Assembly: GCF_010894405.1 (NCBI RefSeq)
Contig: NZ_JAAIYA010000039.1
Coordinates: 1 to 64,000 of the forward strand
DNA length: 64,000 bases
Direction of reading: 5' to 3'
From: Pyxidicoccus caerfyrddinensis
GTDB taxonomy: Bacteria; Myxococcota; Myxococcia; Myxococcales; Myxococcaceae
Shown: piece after piece, positions 37,611-47,467 of the stretch
Layout: every line of letters begins with the position of its first letter
Numbering within the stretch: the stretch's first letter is position 1
The notes under the pieces: model-generated
Seen by the model: only the letters and a program-made list of their open reading frames with translations
Told to the model about the DNA's origin: nothing
The model's database searches: none
Program-made: the position numbers and the translations under genes

Positions 37611-38672
37611 ATGCTGAAGACCCATGCCTATGCCGCCGCCGCCGCTGGAAAGCCGCTGGCGCCGTACTCGTTCGAGCAGCGCGAGCCCGGTCCCCATGAC
37701 GTGCTCATCGACATCCTCTACACCGGGGTCTGCCACTCCGACATCCACCAGGCCCGCGACGAGTGGGGCGGCTCCATCTTCCCCATGGTGCCGGGCCACG
37801 AAATCATCGGCCGCGTCCGTCAGGTCGGCGCGCACGTCAAGAAGCTCAAGGTGGGCGACATGGCGGGCGTCGGCTGCCTGGTGGACTCGTGCCGCGACTG
37901 CCAGCCCTGCCGTGAGGACCTGGAGCAGTTCTGCGAGAAGGGCCCCGCCGTCACCTACAACGGCACGCAGATGGACCGGAAGACGCCGACCCACGGCGGC
38001 TACGCGACACAGATTGTCGTCGCCGAGCGCTTCACGCTGAAGGTCCCCGAGAGCCTCGACCCCGCCGCCGCCGCGCCGCTGCTGTGCGCCGGCATCACCA
38101 CCTACTCGCCGCTGCGCCAGTGGAACTGCAAGAAGGGTGACCGCGTGGGCGTCGTCGGCCTGGGCGGGCTCGGCCACATGGCGGTGAAGCTCGCCGCGTC
38201 CATGGGCGCCGAGGTGACGGTGCTCAGCACGTCGCGCACCAAGGAAGCCGATGCCCGCCGGCTGGGCGCGAAGGGGTTCGAAGTCACCAAGGAGGAAGGG
38301 ACCTTCAAGAAGCTCAAGGGCCACTTCGACCTCATCATCGACACCATCTCCGCGCCGCACGACTACAACCAGTACCTGTCCATGCTGCGCCCCAAGGGCG
38401 CCATGGTGCTCGTCGGCGTCCCGCCCGAGCCGACCCCCGTCGCCGCGTTCGCCCTCATCGGCGGAAACAAGAAGCTGGCCGGCTCCATGATCGGCGGCAT
38501 CGCCGAGACGCAGGAGATGCTGGACTACTGCGCCCAGCACCAGATCGTCTCCGACATCGAGATCATCCCCATCCAGAAGATCAACGAGGCCTACGAGCGC
38601 ATGATCAAGAGCGACGTGCGCTACCGCTTCGTCATCGACATCGCGTCCCTCAACGCCGCCGCCGCGCGCTGA
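37611..38672 (+). CDS. Zinc-dependent NAD(P)-alcohol dehydrogenase (cinnamyl-alcohol dehydrogenase/YahK type)
   Basis: 353 residues. Catalytic zinc ligands lie in GVCHSDIHQA and PGHEIIG; the structural zinc site is the four-cysteine run in DSCRDCQPCREDLEQFC. The Rossmann motif is GLGGLGHMAVKLA. QMDRKTPTHGGYATQIVVAE is typical of the YahK/CAD group, which reduces a broad range of aldehydes with NADPH. The ATG at 37611 has GGAG six bases upstream; an ATG at 37599 lacks a site. The divergent LysR gene likely controls it. Confidence 0.9.
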   Translation: MLKTHAYAAAAAGKPLAPYSFEQREPGPHDVLIDILYTGVCHSDIHQARDEWGGSIFPMVPGHEIIGRVRQVGAHVKKLKVGDMAGVGCLVDSCRDCQPCREDLEQFCEKGPAVTYNGTQMDRKTPTHGGYATQIVVAERFTLKVPESLDPAAAAPLLCAGITTYSPLRQWNCKKGDRVGVVGLGGLGHMAVKLAASMGAEVTVLSTSRTKEADARRLGAKGFEVTKEEGTFKKLKGHFDLIIDTISAPHDYNQYLSMLRPKGAMVLVGVPPEPTPVAAFALIGGNKKLAGSMIGGIAETQEMLDYCAQHQIVSDIEIIPIQKINEAYERMIKSDVRYRFVIDIASLNAAAAR

Positions 38673-38937
38673 GGCCGCAGGGCGCAGCGCCGTCCAGCCA
38701 CGAACACTTCGGGAGGTCTTTGAGGACCGCTCCTCGTTGCGTCCGAAACAAGAAAGGCCGGCTAAACGATGAAACGGTCCGGACAGAGCGGTTCGAAATA
38801 CATGTTCGTCCGCACTTCCAGGGTTCACTGGCCGGCATCGCCCTGAAGGGCATGACGGAATCATGGCAGAACGATGACAGACCGGGCGTCTACCCTCTGC
38901 GTAGCGTCGATTCGAGCGCTACGCGGAGGGAGCACGC
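38673..38937. other. Intergenic interval, nothing recognised
   Basis: Non-coding looking stretch after the alcohol dehydrogenase gene. Local GC is lower around 38740-38890. No clear terminator or RNA gene seen. Confidence 0.35.
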
Positions 38938-39204
38938 ATGCTGGAGTCAGAACGGAGACGGGCGGAGTTCCTCGGGCACCGGTGGCACCGCTGTCTCCCA
39001 GCACGGAAGCCCGTGCTCCATCGCCAACCGAAGCGCCCTCCCGGGGAGCCCGGCCAGGTGACTGCCCCGGAGCAGCGGGGCCGGGTGCGGACGGAGCAGC
39101 AGTTGAAGCGCTTCCAGAAGCGGCTCCAGGGACACGTCAAGTGCGCACGAAGGCGCTCGCGTCGGGCAAACCGCTCCCCGAGGTATCAACGCCCAAGGTT
39201 GTGA
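38938..39204 (+). CDS. Doubtful small basic ORF
   Basis: An 88-codon ORF starting MLESERRRAEFLGHRWHRCL has a very good ribosome site (GGAGGG seven bases before the ATG), but the product is highly basic, matches nothing I know, and overlaps the 3' end of the DUF1501 gene antisense. The opposite strand (39137 down to 38947) reads SLEPLLEALQLLLRPHPAPL then LRLAMEHGLPCWE with high third-position GC, which may be the remnant of another gene. Confidence 0.2.
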   Translation: MLESERRRAEFLGHRWHRCLPARKPVLHRQPKRPPGEPGQVTAPEQRGRVRTEQQLKRFQKRLQGHVKCARRRSRRANRSPRYQRPRL

Positions 39205-40687
39205 GAACGCCCGAGAAGATGTCGGGCTCGTTCGACGTCACCTTGCCCGGCTGCGCGACGCCGGTGCGAGCGTCGAAGCCGTAGGTCAACGTGCTGAGCG
39301 GGTCCACCCCGCCCAGCACGGTGTTGCCCCGGAGCATCGGCGACAGCATCAGGAAGCCGTTGTTCAGGTCATGCCCGGTGCCGAACTCCGTTGCATCGGC
39401 GGTGCGGGGGCGCGTGCGCCCGAAGTCGGTGGCCACGTAGATGAGCGTGCGGTCCCACAAGCTCTCCCCCGTCGTCGTGTCGAAGGGCTCCGCCTCGAGC
39501 AGGTCGATGAGCCTGTCCACCACGCCCAGGACGCGGGCCCACATGAAGGCCTGGCCCGTGCGGTGATCGTTGTGGCTGAAGTCGAAGGCGAGCGGCGGGT
39601 TGGCGATGCCGTTCTCCCCGCCCACAGCCACGTTGAACGTGGGGCCCAGCGTTACCGTCACCGACACCCGGTACTTCAGCAGCAGGAACGCCAGCGCCGC
39701 CTGCCCCTCCACCGGGTCCGTGAAGTAGTCCGGGAACACCGCGCGCAGCCGCGCGCCATCGGGTGAGCTCGACAGGCCGTACTCGGAGAGCGGAATCCGC
39801 GGCGGCAGGTTCGGCAGCACGTTGAGGCGGTTGATGAGGTCCTGCACCTCCAGCGCCGGCTGTCCCACGCCGCGCTGCTCGTTCCACCGCTTCAGGGCCG
39901 CCGCGTCCGCGAAGGTCTGCCCGAAGATGGACTTCGCATCCAGCGCGTCCCGCGTCTGCCGGGCCAGGGCCACCACGTCCCGCGAGGGCACGTCCTTCAG
40001 CCCCTTGCTCCCGTCGAGCCCCAGGGGCCAGAGCGACGGATTGGTCACCACCTCCCCGAAGCAGTGGTTGGGCAGCGAGTCGTCCGTCCCACGCTCGGCG
40101 TAGCCGCCCACGCCCATGTTGACGTTGGGGATGGGGAAGCCCGCGCCGTACTGGAGGGCCACGCACTCCTGCAGCGTCCGGCCGCGCCAGGCCGCGTTAC
40201 CGGTGAGGCTCCGCTTCTGCGCGATGACGTGGTTCACCGACGTGCCCACCGACGTGGCCACCAGCATCGAGTCCCGGTGCTTGCGCACGAAGGGGAGCTG
40301 GTCCGTGTTCACCGGCACGTTGATGCTGCCCAGCTTGGGACTGCTCACCTTGACGGCACGGAATGGAGAGCCGGCCACGCCCTGCACCTGCGCGTCCGGG
40401 AAGGTGTTGAGACGCGAGGCCTGCGCCCCCGCCTCCGAGGCGCGCACCGCGAGCAGGCTGTCGATGATGGAGGCCCCTCCGGCCGCCCCCACGACGATGA
40501 GGAAGCGCGGCTTGCCGTCCAGCCTGGACTGACGCACGCCTCCGCGCTGCTCGAGGACCTCGGGGGTGTCGAGCGCGTCCCGGCAGCCCGTCAGCAGAGG
40601 GCCCAGCACCGCCGAGCCCGCGGCGCACATCGACAGCGCCTTCATGAGTTCCCGGCGCGAGAGCCGGCCATCCTTGCGGAGTGACAT
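39137..40687 (-). CDS. DUF1501 family exported protein
   Basis: 516 residues. The N-terminus (RLSRRELMKALSMCAAGSAV) contains SRRELMK, a twin-arginine-type signal, followed by LLTGC as a possible lipobox. The body has DUF1501 features: FLIVVGAAGGASIIDSLLAV, FDFSHNDHRTGQAFMWARVL, TLIYVATDFGRTRPRTADAT and TGHDLNNGFLMLSP. DUF1501 proteins are distant sulfatase/alkaline-phosphatase-fold relatives, often encoded beside c-type-cytochrome-like (DUF1592/DUF1800) proteins. It is the last of a three-gene cluster. Confidence 0.85.
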   Translation of the reverse strand: MSLRKDGRLSRRELMKALSMCAAGSAVLGPLLTGCRDALDTPEVLEQRGGVRQSRLDGKPRFLIVVGAAGGASIIDSLLAVRASEAGAQASRLNTFPDAQVQGVAGSPFRAVKVSSPKLGSINVPVNTDQLPFVRKHRDSMLVATSVGTSVNHVIAQKRSLTGNAAWRGRTLQECVALQYGAGFPIPNVNMGVGGYAERGTDDSLPNHCFGEVVTNPSLWPLGLDGSKGLKDVPSRDVVALARQTRDALDAKSIFGQTFADAAALKRWNEQRGVGQPALEVQDLINRLNVLPNLPPRIPLSEYGLSSSPDGARLRAVFPDYFTDPVEGQAALAFLLLKYRVSVTVTLGPTFNVAVGGENGIANPPLAFDFSHNDHRTGQAFMWARVLGVVDRLIDLLEAEPFDTTTGESLWDRTLIYVATDFGRTRPRTADATEFGTGHDLNNGFLMLSPMLRGNTVLGGVDPLSTLTYGFDARTGVAQPGKVTSNEPDIFSGVLTTLGVDTSGSGLPDASAFVRT

Positions 40688-40698
40688 GGTGTGTTCCC

Positions 40699-41373
40699 TC
40701 AGAAGAAGACGGACTCGGCGGAGGAGAGGACGGCGAAGCAGGCCGCGGTCATCCAGTCCCGGCCCGGAGTGGGACTGCCCGTGGCCTCAACGCGGGTGGC
40801 GAGCTGGATGAGCGCCTCCACCTCGGCCTCCGTGGGGTCGCGCAGCAGTCCCCGCTGATAGAGCGCGGTGATGGCGTTCCTCACCGGCGCACCGTCCCGG
40901 CTCGCCAGCCGTCCCTGCGCGTCCAGGGTGACGCCCGTGAAGATGACAGCGCTCGACGGTGTGCCGACGTCCAGGCCCACGCGCCGCGCACAGGCCGACA
41001 GCGCTACGCGGTCCACGGCGATGGGCGTGGTGACTCCGGTGGCCGGCAGCGGCTCGTAGAGGCCGCTGTTGTACGGCTCGACACCGCCCAGCGTGACGCC
41101 GTGGACGGTGGCGCAGGGGTACTGCCCCAGCTCCTGGCAGACCGCATCCGGGGGCAGCGCGAGCGCCGCCGCGAAGTCGAGCGTCAGTCGCTCGGGCCCT
41201 TTGAAGCGCAGGTTGTTGCGCGACGAGCGCGCCAGGGCCGAGGACGCGCCTCCGTCCGCCTGTCCGTCGACGGGCGAGCCGGCATCCACCACCCGGGCAA
41301 TGGGCTGCTCCGAGCAGGCGGCGAGAGCGCATACGGTGGAGAGCAGCCACACACGAAGGGATTCAGGGCGCAC
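40699..41373 (-). CDS. Hypothetical lipoprotein of the DUF1501 cluster
   Basis: 224 residues, lipoprotein signal VWLLSTVCALAAC (Cys20). It then has a PDG/ADGGA linker and a globular part with RLTLDFAAALALPPDAVCQE and YQRGLLRDPTEAEVEALIQL. The latter resembles helical elements of DUF1592-type proteins. Its start overlaps the end of the cytochrome-like gene by 11 bases and DUF1501 follows after 11 bases, so the three are one operon. Confidence 0.65.
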   Translation of the reverse strand: MRPESLRVWLLSTVCALAACSEQPIARVVDAGSPVDGQADGGASSALARSSRNNLRFKGPERLTLDFAAALALPPDAVCQELGQYPCATVHGVTLGGVEPYNSGLYEPLPATGVTTPIAVDRVALSACARRVGLDVGTPSSAVIFTGVTLDAQGRLASRDGAPVRNAITALYQRGLLRDPTEAEVEALIQLATRVEATGSPTPGRDWMTAACFAVLSSAESVFF

Positions 41374-42766
41374 CGTAGGCCTCCGTGCGAATCACGTCAT
41401 GGAGCATGCGCTGCACGCTGTAGCCGTGCGTGTCCCTGAAGCGCCGCCAGGTGGCGACGAACTCGGCGTTCTCCTCGGCCGAGGGCGCATGGCCAACGAG
41501 CAGCTTCCAGTAGTCGGTGACGGCGGAGATGGCGAAGGCGTCACTGTCCGCGCCCACCTCCGCCCATTCGAGCAGGTCGCGCACCGGCCGGCCGAAGAGG
41601 TAGCCGGCCTCGGGCGTCTGCGAAATCGTCGGCGAGACGTCGCTGAAGAACAGCTCGAGGCGGTTCGGCACGTAGCGCGCCGAGGCCGCACCGGCGATGC
41701 CGTTGTAGTTCCGGAACGGGTAGCTCAGTGGGTCCAACGTCGCGTGGCAGGCGGCGCAGGCCGGGGCCTGCACGCCCTTGGCGTCGTAGTCCCGGGGCTC
41801 CCCGGGGATGCTGTGGAGTCCCTCCTGCTTCGCGATGTCGAGCCCCAGGTACGCGCGGTAGCTCTGCGCGGCGGCGTTGCGCGGCAGCGCGGTGAACATG
41901 ACGAAGGAGATGAGGCTCCACGCGGAGGTGAGATTGCCCGCGCGGCGCGAGGACTCGACGGACTGCGACGGGAGCGACTCCACCCGCGTGTAGCGCGTGG
42001 GCTGCGTCTGCCGGCGCACGAAGTACCTCGCCGTCATCACCTCGCGCGCGTCGTGGTCGTCGAGCTGCGCGTACGCGTAGAGCGCGTAGTCGTCGTAGTA
42101 GTCCGCGAGGGGAATCGCGCCGCGGTCCTCACCCTCCTTGAGCGAGCCCACCGGGCGGATCTTCGGGTGCGCGAGCTTCCACAACTGCCCGTTCTTCCCG
42201 CGCCAGAACTCGGTGGTGGTGCAGCGGTCCAGCTCGGAGTCGAGGAGCGCCTGCTGGCCTCCGGCACTCAGCGCGGCGAAGGCCTTGAGCTGCGCGTACG
42301 TGGGCGACAGCCCGCAGAAGTCGAGCAGCACGCGCCGGTATGCAAAGCGCGCGTCGTAGCGGCACACGTCGTACTGGGGGTTCTGCCCCGGCCCGCAGCC
42401 GCCCGTGTCCACCGGCCGGCTGGACGGGTCCGCCGGCAGGGTGCCCCGCTGGACCTCCTCCAGGTTGGACACGCCGTCCCCGTCGGCGTCTTCCGCCTCC
42501 ACGGCCCGGAGCGCCGAGGGCAGCGCCAGGGAGAAGTCGCCGTCGGAGAGCGGGCGCGCCGCGCCGGGCGCCAGGTGGGGCTCCAGCGAGGCGCCGTAGG
42601 GGTTCCGCTGGGGCGGCGCGGTATGGCAGAGGGTGCACGCCGGCTGCTGGCCGATGCAGGCGGGCGCGGAGGGATAGGTGGCGCAGAAGCCGCCCGGCCC
42701 TGGAGGCTTTGCCAGCACTTCCCCTGACAGGCAGACTGCCGCCCCCAATATGAGTCGTCGAAGCAT
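41363..42766 (-). CDS. Exported c-type-cytochrome-like protein
   Basis: 467 residues with a signal peptide (RRLILGAAVCLSGEVLA). Two CxxCH heme-attachment motifs are visible: PACTLCHTAPPQRNPYG near residue 45 and CAACHATLDPLSYPF near residue 335. An EF-hand-like DADGDGVSNLEEVQRG lies near residue 95. The second half resembles DUF1592/DUF1588-type planctomycete cytochromes (RVLLDFCGLSPTY; CHATLDPLSYPFRNYNGIAG). It heads the cluster with a lipoprotein and a DUF1501 protein. Role unknown; an extracytoplasmic redox or degradative complex is plausible. Confidence 0.75.
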   Translation of the reverse strand: MLRRLILGAAVCLSGEVLAKPPGPGGFCATYPSAPACIGQQPACTLCHTAPPQRNPYGASLEPHLAPGAARPLSDGDFSLALPSALRAVEAEDADGDGVSNLEEVQRGTLPADPSSRPVDTGGCGPGQNPQYDVCRYDARFAYRRVLLDFCGLSPTYAQLKAFAALSAGGQQALLDSELDRCTTTEFWRGKNGQLWKLAHPKIRPVGSLKEGEDRGAIPLADYYDDYALYAYAQLDDHDAREVMTARYFVRRQTQPTRYTRVESLPSQSVESSRRAGNLTSAWSLISFVMFTALPRNAAAQSYRAYLGLDIAKQEGLHSIPGEPRDYDAKGVQAPACAACHATLDPLSYPFRNYNGIAGAASARYVPNRLELFFSDVSPTISQTPEAGYLFGRPVRDLLEWAEVGADSDAFAISAVTDYWKLLVGHAPSAEENAEFVATWRRFRDTHGYSVQRMLHDVIRTEAYGAP

Positions 42767-42810
42767 ATGGACACAGGAACACCCCCAGCACGAAAAGGTT
42801 GCGGTGCACC

Positions 42811-43920
42811 TTGAAGTCGAATGACGCCCGCCCTGCCCCCGTCTCCCAGGACCGCGTGCGCGCCATCGACTGGCTGCGCGGCATCGCTGTGCTGTTCATG
42901 ATCCAGACCCACGCGCTGGCCCTGCTCACTCCGGAATTGCGCAAGACCGTCTGGGTGGGACGCCTGCTCAAGATCGACGGGCTGGTGGCGCCCGCGTTCA
43001 TCTTCTCCGCGGGCTTCGCGACGGCGCTGCTGATGGTGCGCAGCGCGGCCGGAGGCGTCCTGCGCGAGCGCGTGCGCCGCAACCTCCGCCGCATCGGCGA
43101 GGTGCTCGCCGTGGCCACGCTGGTCAACTGGGCGTGGTTCCCGCTGCTGAAGGAGCCCGTGTGGATCTTCCGCATGGACATCCTCCAGTGCGTGGGCGTG
43201 TGCCTGCTCATCGTGATGCCGGTGGCCGCGCTGCTGGCCTCGCGGCCCCGATTGCTGAGTGCGGTGGCCTTTCTGCTGGCCATGGCCACGTTCGCCGTGT
43301 CGCCGTTCGGAGAACTGGTGACGGGGCCCTGGGCCACGCTGACGAACAAGTCCTCCTTCGCGCCCTTCCCGCTGCTGCCCTGGCTGGGCTTCGCGTGGCT
43401 CGGTGCGTTCTCGGGGACGATGGCCGGGGCGTGGGGCCGGGCGGGGCTCGCGAAGGCGCTGGTGGGGCTGGCCGTGCTGGGCTTCGCGGGGATGATGGCC
43501 GGGGACTTCCTCTACAGCCTGTACCCGCCGCACCGGTTCTTCGTCGCGAACCCGTCGAACTCGGCGGTGCGCTTCGCGTGGGTGTGCACCGTGCTGCTCG
43601 GGTTGATGTGGCTGGAGGCCCGGGTTCCCGCGGGCAGCCAGCCGTCACGGCTGCGGCGCTTCGTCGAGGTGTTCGGCACCTCGTCGCTGTCCGCGTACTT
43701 CTTCCACGAGATGCTGCTGTTCTACCGGACCTTTGGCGTCTTCTCGTTCCAGCGCTTCTGGGGAGACCGCAGCGACTGGCCCCAGTACTGGCTGCTGCTC
43801 GCCGCGCTCATCCTGCTGACGTACCTGCTCTGCGTCGTGACGGACCGCGTGGAGCGCGTGGTGCGGCCCGCGCTCCGCGGCCTTGGTGACCGCGTGACCC
43901 GGCGGGCCCCCTCGTCCTGA
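42811..43920 (+). CDS. Multi-pass membrane acyltransferase-like protein (DUF1624/HGSNAT type)
   Basis: About 370 residues. RVRAIDWLRGIAVLFMIQTH is the conserved first helix of DUF1624/HGSNAT and acyltransferase-3 proteins (R-x-x-x-x-D-x-x-R-G and a loop His). About nine to ten hydrophobic helices follow. The start is uncertain: no ATG lies near, and TTG codons at 42799 and 42811 or GTG at 42856 are the choices. It likely acylates a lipid-linked or surface carbohydrate. It is divergent from the cytochrome-like cluster. Confidence 0.7.
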   Translation: MKSNDARPAPVSQDRVRAIDWLRGIAVLFMIQTHALALLTPELRKTVWVGRLLKIDGLVAPAFIFSAGFATALLMVRSAAGGVLRERVRRNLRRIGEVLAVATLVNWAWFPLLKEPVWIFRMDILQCVGVCLLIVMPVAALLASRPRLLSAVAFLLAMATFAVSPFGELVTGPWATLTNKSSFAPFPLLPWLGFAWLGAFSGTMAGAWGRAGLAKALVGLAVLGFAGMMAGDFLYSLYPPHRFFVANPSNSAVRFAWVCTVLLGLMWLEARVPAGSQPSRLRRFVEVFGTSSLSAYFFHEMLLFYRTFGVFSFQRFWGDRSDWPQYWLLLAALILLTYLLCVVTDRVERVVRPALRGLGDRVTRRAPSS

Positions 43921-43929
43921 AGGGCTGGC

Positions 43930-44418
<489 letters not shown>

Positions 44419-44568
44419 GGGCCGGCACCCTGCCAAACGCGACGGAGCCAGACAAGGACGGCGCTCCCTCCCAGGCCCCCGGGTCGGGGAAAAATTCACG
44501 GGAATAGACCCATTCCCCAGGTCATGCGTTTCGAGCCGGCGACCTACTTGTCGTCCCTTGGAGACCGC

Positions 44569-46425
44569 ATGACGCCGACCTCGCTGAAGCGCCGCCTGTC
44601 CGTGTGGGGAAGTGCCCTTCTCGTCACCTGCACGCTGCCCGGCTGCCTGAGCGCACGGGCCCCCGAATCCAGCGCCGAGGTGGACACCGCCTACCGTCCC
44701 CCCGCGCAGGTCCAGGCCACGCCGGACCGCCAGGTGGCCCAGACGGAGTCGTCCGGCAAGGGCGCGGAGGCCGAGGACGATGCCTTCGCTACCGAGTTCG
44801 CCGCCCCCAAGACGCCCGCCCCGAAGGAGAAGGCCCGGACCGCGGCCCAGAGTCCGGTAGCGACCGGTGCCGTCGCGGGTGGGACGCTCGGACCGGCGGG
44901 GGCTGTCATGCCCGAGCCCCTGGTCGCGCCTCCTCCTCCCTCCTCGACGGTGGCGCGCCGCGATGCCCCCGCGAAGAAGGAGATGTCCTCCCAGCCGTTC
45001 GCGGACCGGAAGGCCCCGAAGGACGGCATGGACGCGGCGGACACCGCCTCCGCCCAGTCCGGCAACAGCTTCGAGGCGTGGAAGCCCAACCTCTTCATCG
45101 ACACCGTGAAGGACCCGCTGTCCACCTTCGCGGCGGACGTGGACACCGCGTCGTACACCGTGGCGCGCCGCTACCTCGTCCAGGGCGCCCTGCCGCCCGC
45201 CTCCTCGGTGCGCGTGGAGGAGTTCGTCAACTACTTCAAGTACCGCTACGCCCCGCCGGAGACGGGCGCCTTCACCGTCCACCTGGAGGGCGCGCCCTCC
45301 CCCTTCGACTCCAAGCGCCACTTCGTGCGCGTGGGCGTGCAGGGCAAGGTCATCTCGCGCTCGCAGCGCAAGCCCGCGCACCTGGTGTTCCTCATCGACA
45401 CCAGCGGCTCGATGAACTCGCAGGACAAGCTGCCGCTCGCGAAGGAAGCCATCAAGATCGCCGTCAAGAACCTCAACGAGAACGACACGGTGGCGCTCGT
45501 CACCTACGCGGGCTCCACGCGGGACGTGCTGCCGCCCACGCCGGCCACGGACGTGAAGCGCATCACCGACGCGCTCGACTCGCTCCAGTCCGGCGGCGGC
45601 ACGGCGATGGGCTCGGGCATGGAGCTGGCCTACAAGCACGCGGTGAAGAAGGCCTCCGGCAACGTGGTGTCCCGCGTCGTCGTCCTCACCGACGGTGACA
45701 CCAACATCGGCCCCAACCTGGGCGCGCAGTCCATGCTGGAGAGCATCCACAAGTACGTGGCCGAGGGCGTCACCCTCACCACCGTGGGCTTCGGCATGGG
45801 CAACTACCGCGATGACCTGATGGAGAAGCTCGCGGACAAGGGCAACGGCAACTGCTTCTACGTGGACAGCTACAAGGAGGCGAAGAAGGTCTTCGAGACG
45901 CAGCTCACCGGCACGCTCGAGGTCATCGCCAAGGACGTGAAGCTCCAGGTGGAGTTCAACCCGGTGGCCGTGCGCCGCTACCGCCTGCTCGGGTATGAGA
46001 ACCGCGACGTTGCGGACAACGACTTCCGCAACGACAAGGTGGACGCGGGTGAGATTGGCGCCGGCCACAACGTCACCGCCGTGTACGAGGTGGAGCTGAC
46101 CGGTGACACGAAGGAGTCGCTGGCCACCGTGCGCGTGCGCGCCAAGGCGCCCAACGGCACCGAGGCCTCCGAGCAGGCCTTCCCCTTCCAGCGCGCCCTG
46201 CTGCGCCCGTCGCTGGAGGCTGCGTCGCCGGACTTCCGCTTCGCCGTGGCCGTGGCGTCCGCCGCGGACATCCTCCGCGGCAACCCGGCCGCCGAGAACT
46301 GGAGCCTCGCCACCGCGCAGAAGCTCGCCGAGGGCGCCGCCGCCGGTGACGCCGACCGGAACGAGTTCGTCCGGCTGGTCACGCAGGCCCGCGCGCTGAT
46401 GGGCGCTTCCGCCCGGGGGAACTGA
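44569..46425 (+). CDS. von Willebrand factor A lipoprotein (YfbK type)
   Basis: 618 residues. Lipoprotein signal [10 protein letters not shown], then a low-complexity Ala/Pro linker to about residue 160. A vWFA N-terminal domain follows ([33 protein letters not shown]), then the VWA domain with the MIDAS motif DTSGSM near residue 280 and [12 protein letters not shown]. The C-terminal part ([12 protein letters not shown]-like [15 protein letters not shown]) is the DUF3520 region of YfbK proteins. The ATG at 44569 has GGAG upstream; an ATG at 44524 is an alternative. Envelope adhesive or scaffold protein. Confidence 0.85.
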   Translation: MTPTSLKRRLSVWGSALLVTCTLPGCLSARAPESSAEVDTAYRPPAQVQATPDRQVAQTESSGKGAEAEDDAFATEFAAPKTPAPKEKARTAAQSPVATGAVAGGTLGPAGAVMPEPLVAPPPPSSTVARRDAPAKKEMSSQPFADRKAPKDGMDAADTASAQSGNSFEAWKPNLFIDTVKDPLSTFAADVDTASYTVARRYLVQGALPPASSVRVEEFVNYFKYRYAPPETGAFTVHLEGAPSPFDSKRHFVRVGVQGKVISRSQRKPAHLVFLIDTSGSMNSQDKLPLAKEAIKIAVKNLNENDTVALVTYAGSTRDVLPPTPATDVKRITDALDSLQSGGGTAMGSGMELAYKHAVKKASGNVVSRVVVLTDGDTNIGPNLGAQSMLESIHKYVAEGVTLTTVGFGMGNYRDDLMEKLADKGNGNCFYVDSYKEAKKVFETQLTGTLEVIAKDVKLQVEFNPVAVRRYRLLGYENRDVADNDFRNDKVDAGEIGAGHNVTAVYEVELTGDTKESLATVRVRAKAPNGTEASEQAFPFQRALLRPSLEAASPDFRFAVAVASAADILRGNPAAENWSLATAQKLAEGAAAGDADRNEFVRLVTQARALMGASARGN

Positions 46426-46578
46426 CGCGCGAGGCGGGACGCAACCGCTTGCACGCGGCTGTGCTCCTCCGTGACGCACCGGCGCCCGCTTCCCCCTGGG
46501 AAGCGGGCGCGCTTGCACCTGCGTGGCCTTCATCTGGCGCTTCGAGACGCCCACCACGCAGCGAGCCAGTGGAGGCGG

Positions 46579-47379
46579 TCACGTCCCCGCTGCGAGCTCC
46601 ACCAGTTTCCGCTGACCTTCGGCCGACACGTAGCAGAGTCCAGCGAAGGCGCGCAGCGCTTCGGGGTCAGCCAGGAGCGACTTGAGCTGGCGCTGGACGA
46701 GGGCGAGTTGGTCCTGCTCGTCACTCAGCAGCAGATCCTGCCGTGCGTACCCGGCCACGCAGCCAGGCGCGACCCGATAGCCGTCCGCCGCGAGCCGGCG
46801 CGCAAGGAAGGCCGCGGCGCGAATCATCTCGAGGCAATACAGCGAGTCCGGCAGGGATGACACCTCCCAATAAAGCGCCGGTTCTTCATCGAAGAGCCCG
46901 ACGTCGGGCCGCGTCTCCTGGAATCCGAAGCGGTAGCGGAAGGTCTCCAGGAGCGGATCCGGATCTCCCGCGGTCAGGGGAATGGGTCCAGGGTCGGGGG
47001 CCACGTCGACACTCACCCTGGCATTCCCGGCGAGGCCCCGCTCGCCATGGACCAGGACCAGGGACACGGGGATGCCCAGCTGCGCGTGGAGCACCACGGC
47101 GCTGATCGGTTTGTCGTCCGGCCGCAGGAACTCCTCGAGCACCTGGACGCAGGTGTCGACGACGCGTTGCGCGTAGGAATCGAATCCGTAGGACCCGAGG
47201 GGTGCCGTCTCGTCGTAGCGCGACCTCCCACCGGTGTGTCCCTTCGCCGCCAGCCGGTTCAGTGCGAGGCGGGGGTCGCCGTGGGCCTCCTTCAATGCCT
47301 GTGAGCACTCCGCCAGGGAGGCGCCGCTTCGTGCTCGAATCCGCTTGAGCAGGTCGAGCGGGGATTCGCCGTGAGACAT
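46579..47379 (-). CDS. Protein with EF-Ts-like UBA domain at the toxin island edge
   Basis: 266 residues. Residues 6-48 (SPLDLLKRIRARSGASLAEC, SQALKEAHGDPRLALNRLAA) match the UBA/TS-N domain that starts elongation factor Ts (compare its RERTGAGMMDCKKAL and EANGD). The rest is not EF-Ts: two segments of beta/alpha character (RVVDTCVQVLEEFLRPDDKP; ISAVVLHAQLGIPVSLVLVH) and a helical C-terminus (DLLLSDEQDQLALVQRQLKS). Function unknown. It is divergent from the ketosynthase-like gene, 88 bases away. Confidence 0.7.
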   Translation of the reverse strand: MSHGESPLDLLKRIRARSGASLAECSQALKEAHGDPRLALNRLAAKGHTGGRSRYDETAPLGSYGFDSYAQRVVDTCVQVLEEFLRPDDKPISAVVLHAQLGIPVSLVLVHGERGLAGNARVSVDVAPDPGPIPLTAGDPDPLLETFRYRFGFQETRPDVGLFDEEPALYWEVSSLPDSLYCLEMIRAAAFLARRLAADGYRVAPGCVAGYARQDLLLSDEQDQLALVQRQLKSLLADPEALRAFAGLCYVSAEGQRKLVELAAGT

Positions 47380-47467
47380 GGTTCTCGCGCCTCCATGCCG
47401 GGTCGCGCTGGTCTGTCGGCTTGCGCTCCCGTGTGATATCAGCAGGTTCGAGCGAAGGGGAGCCGCT

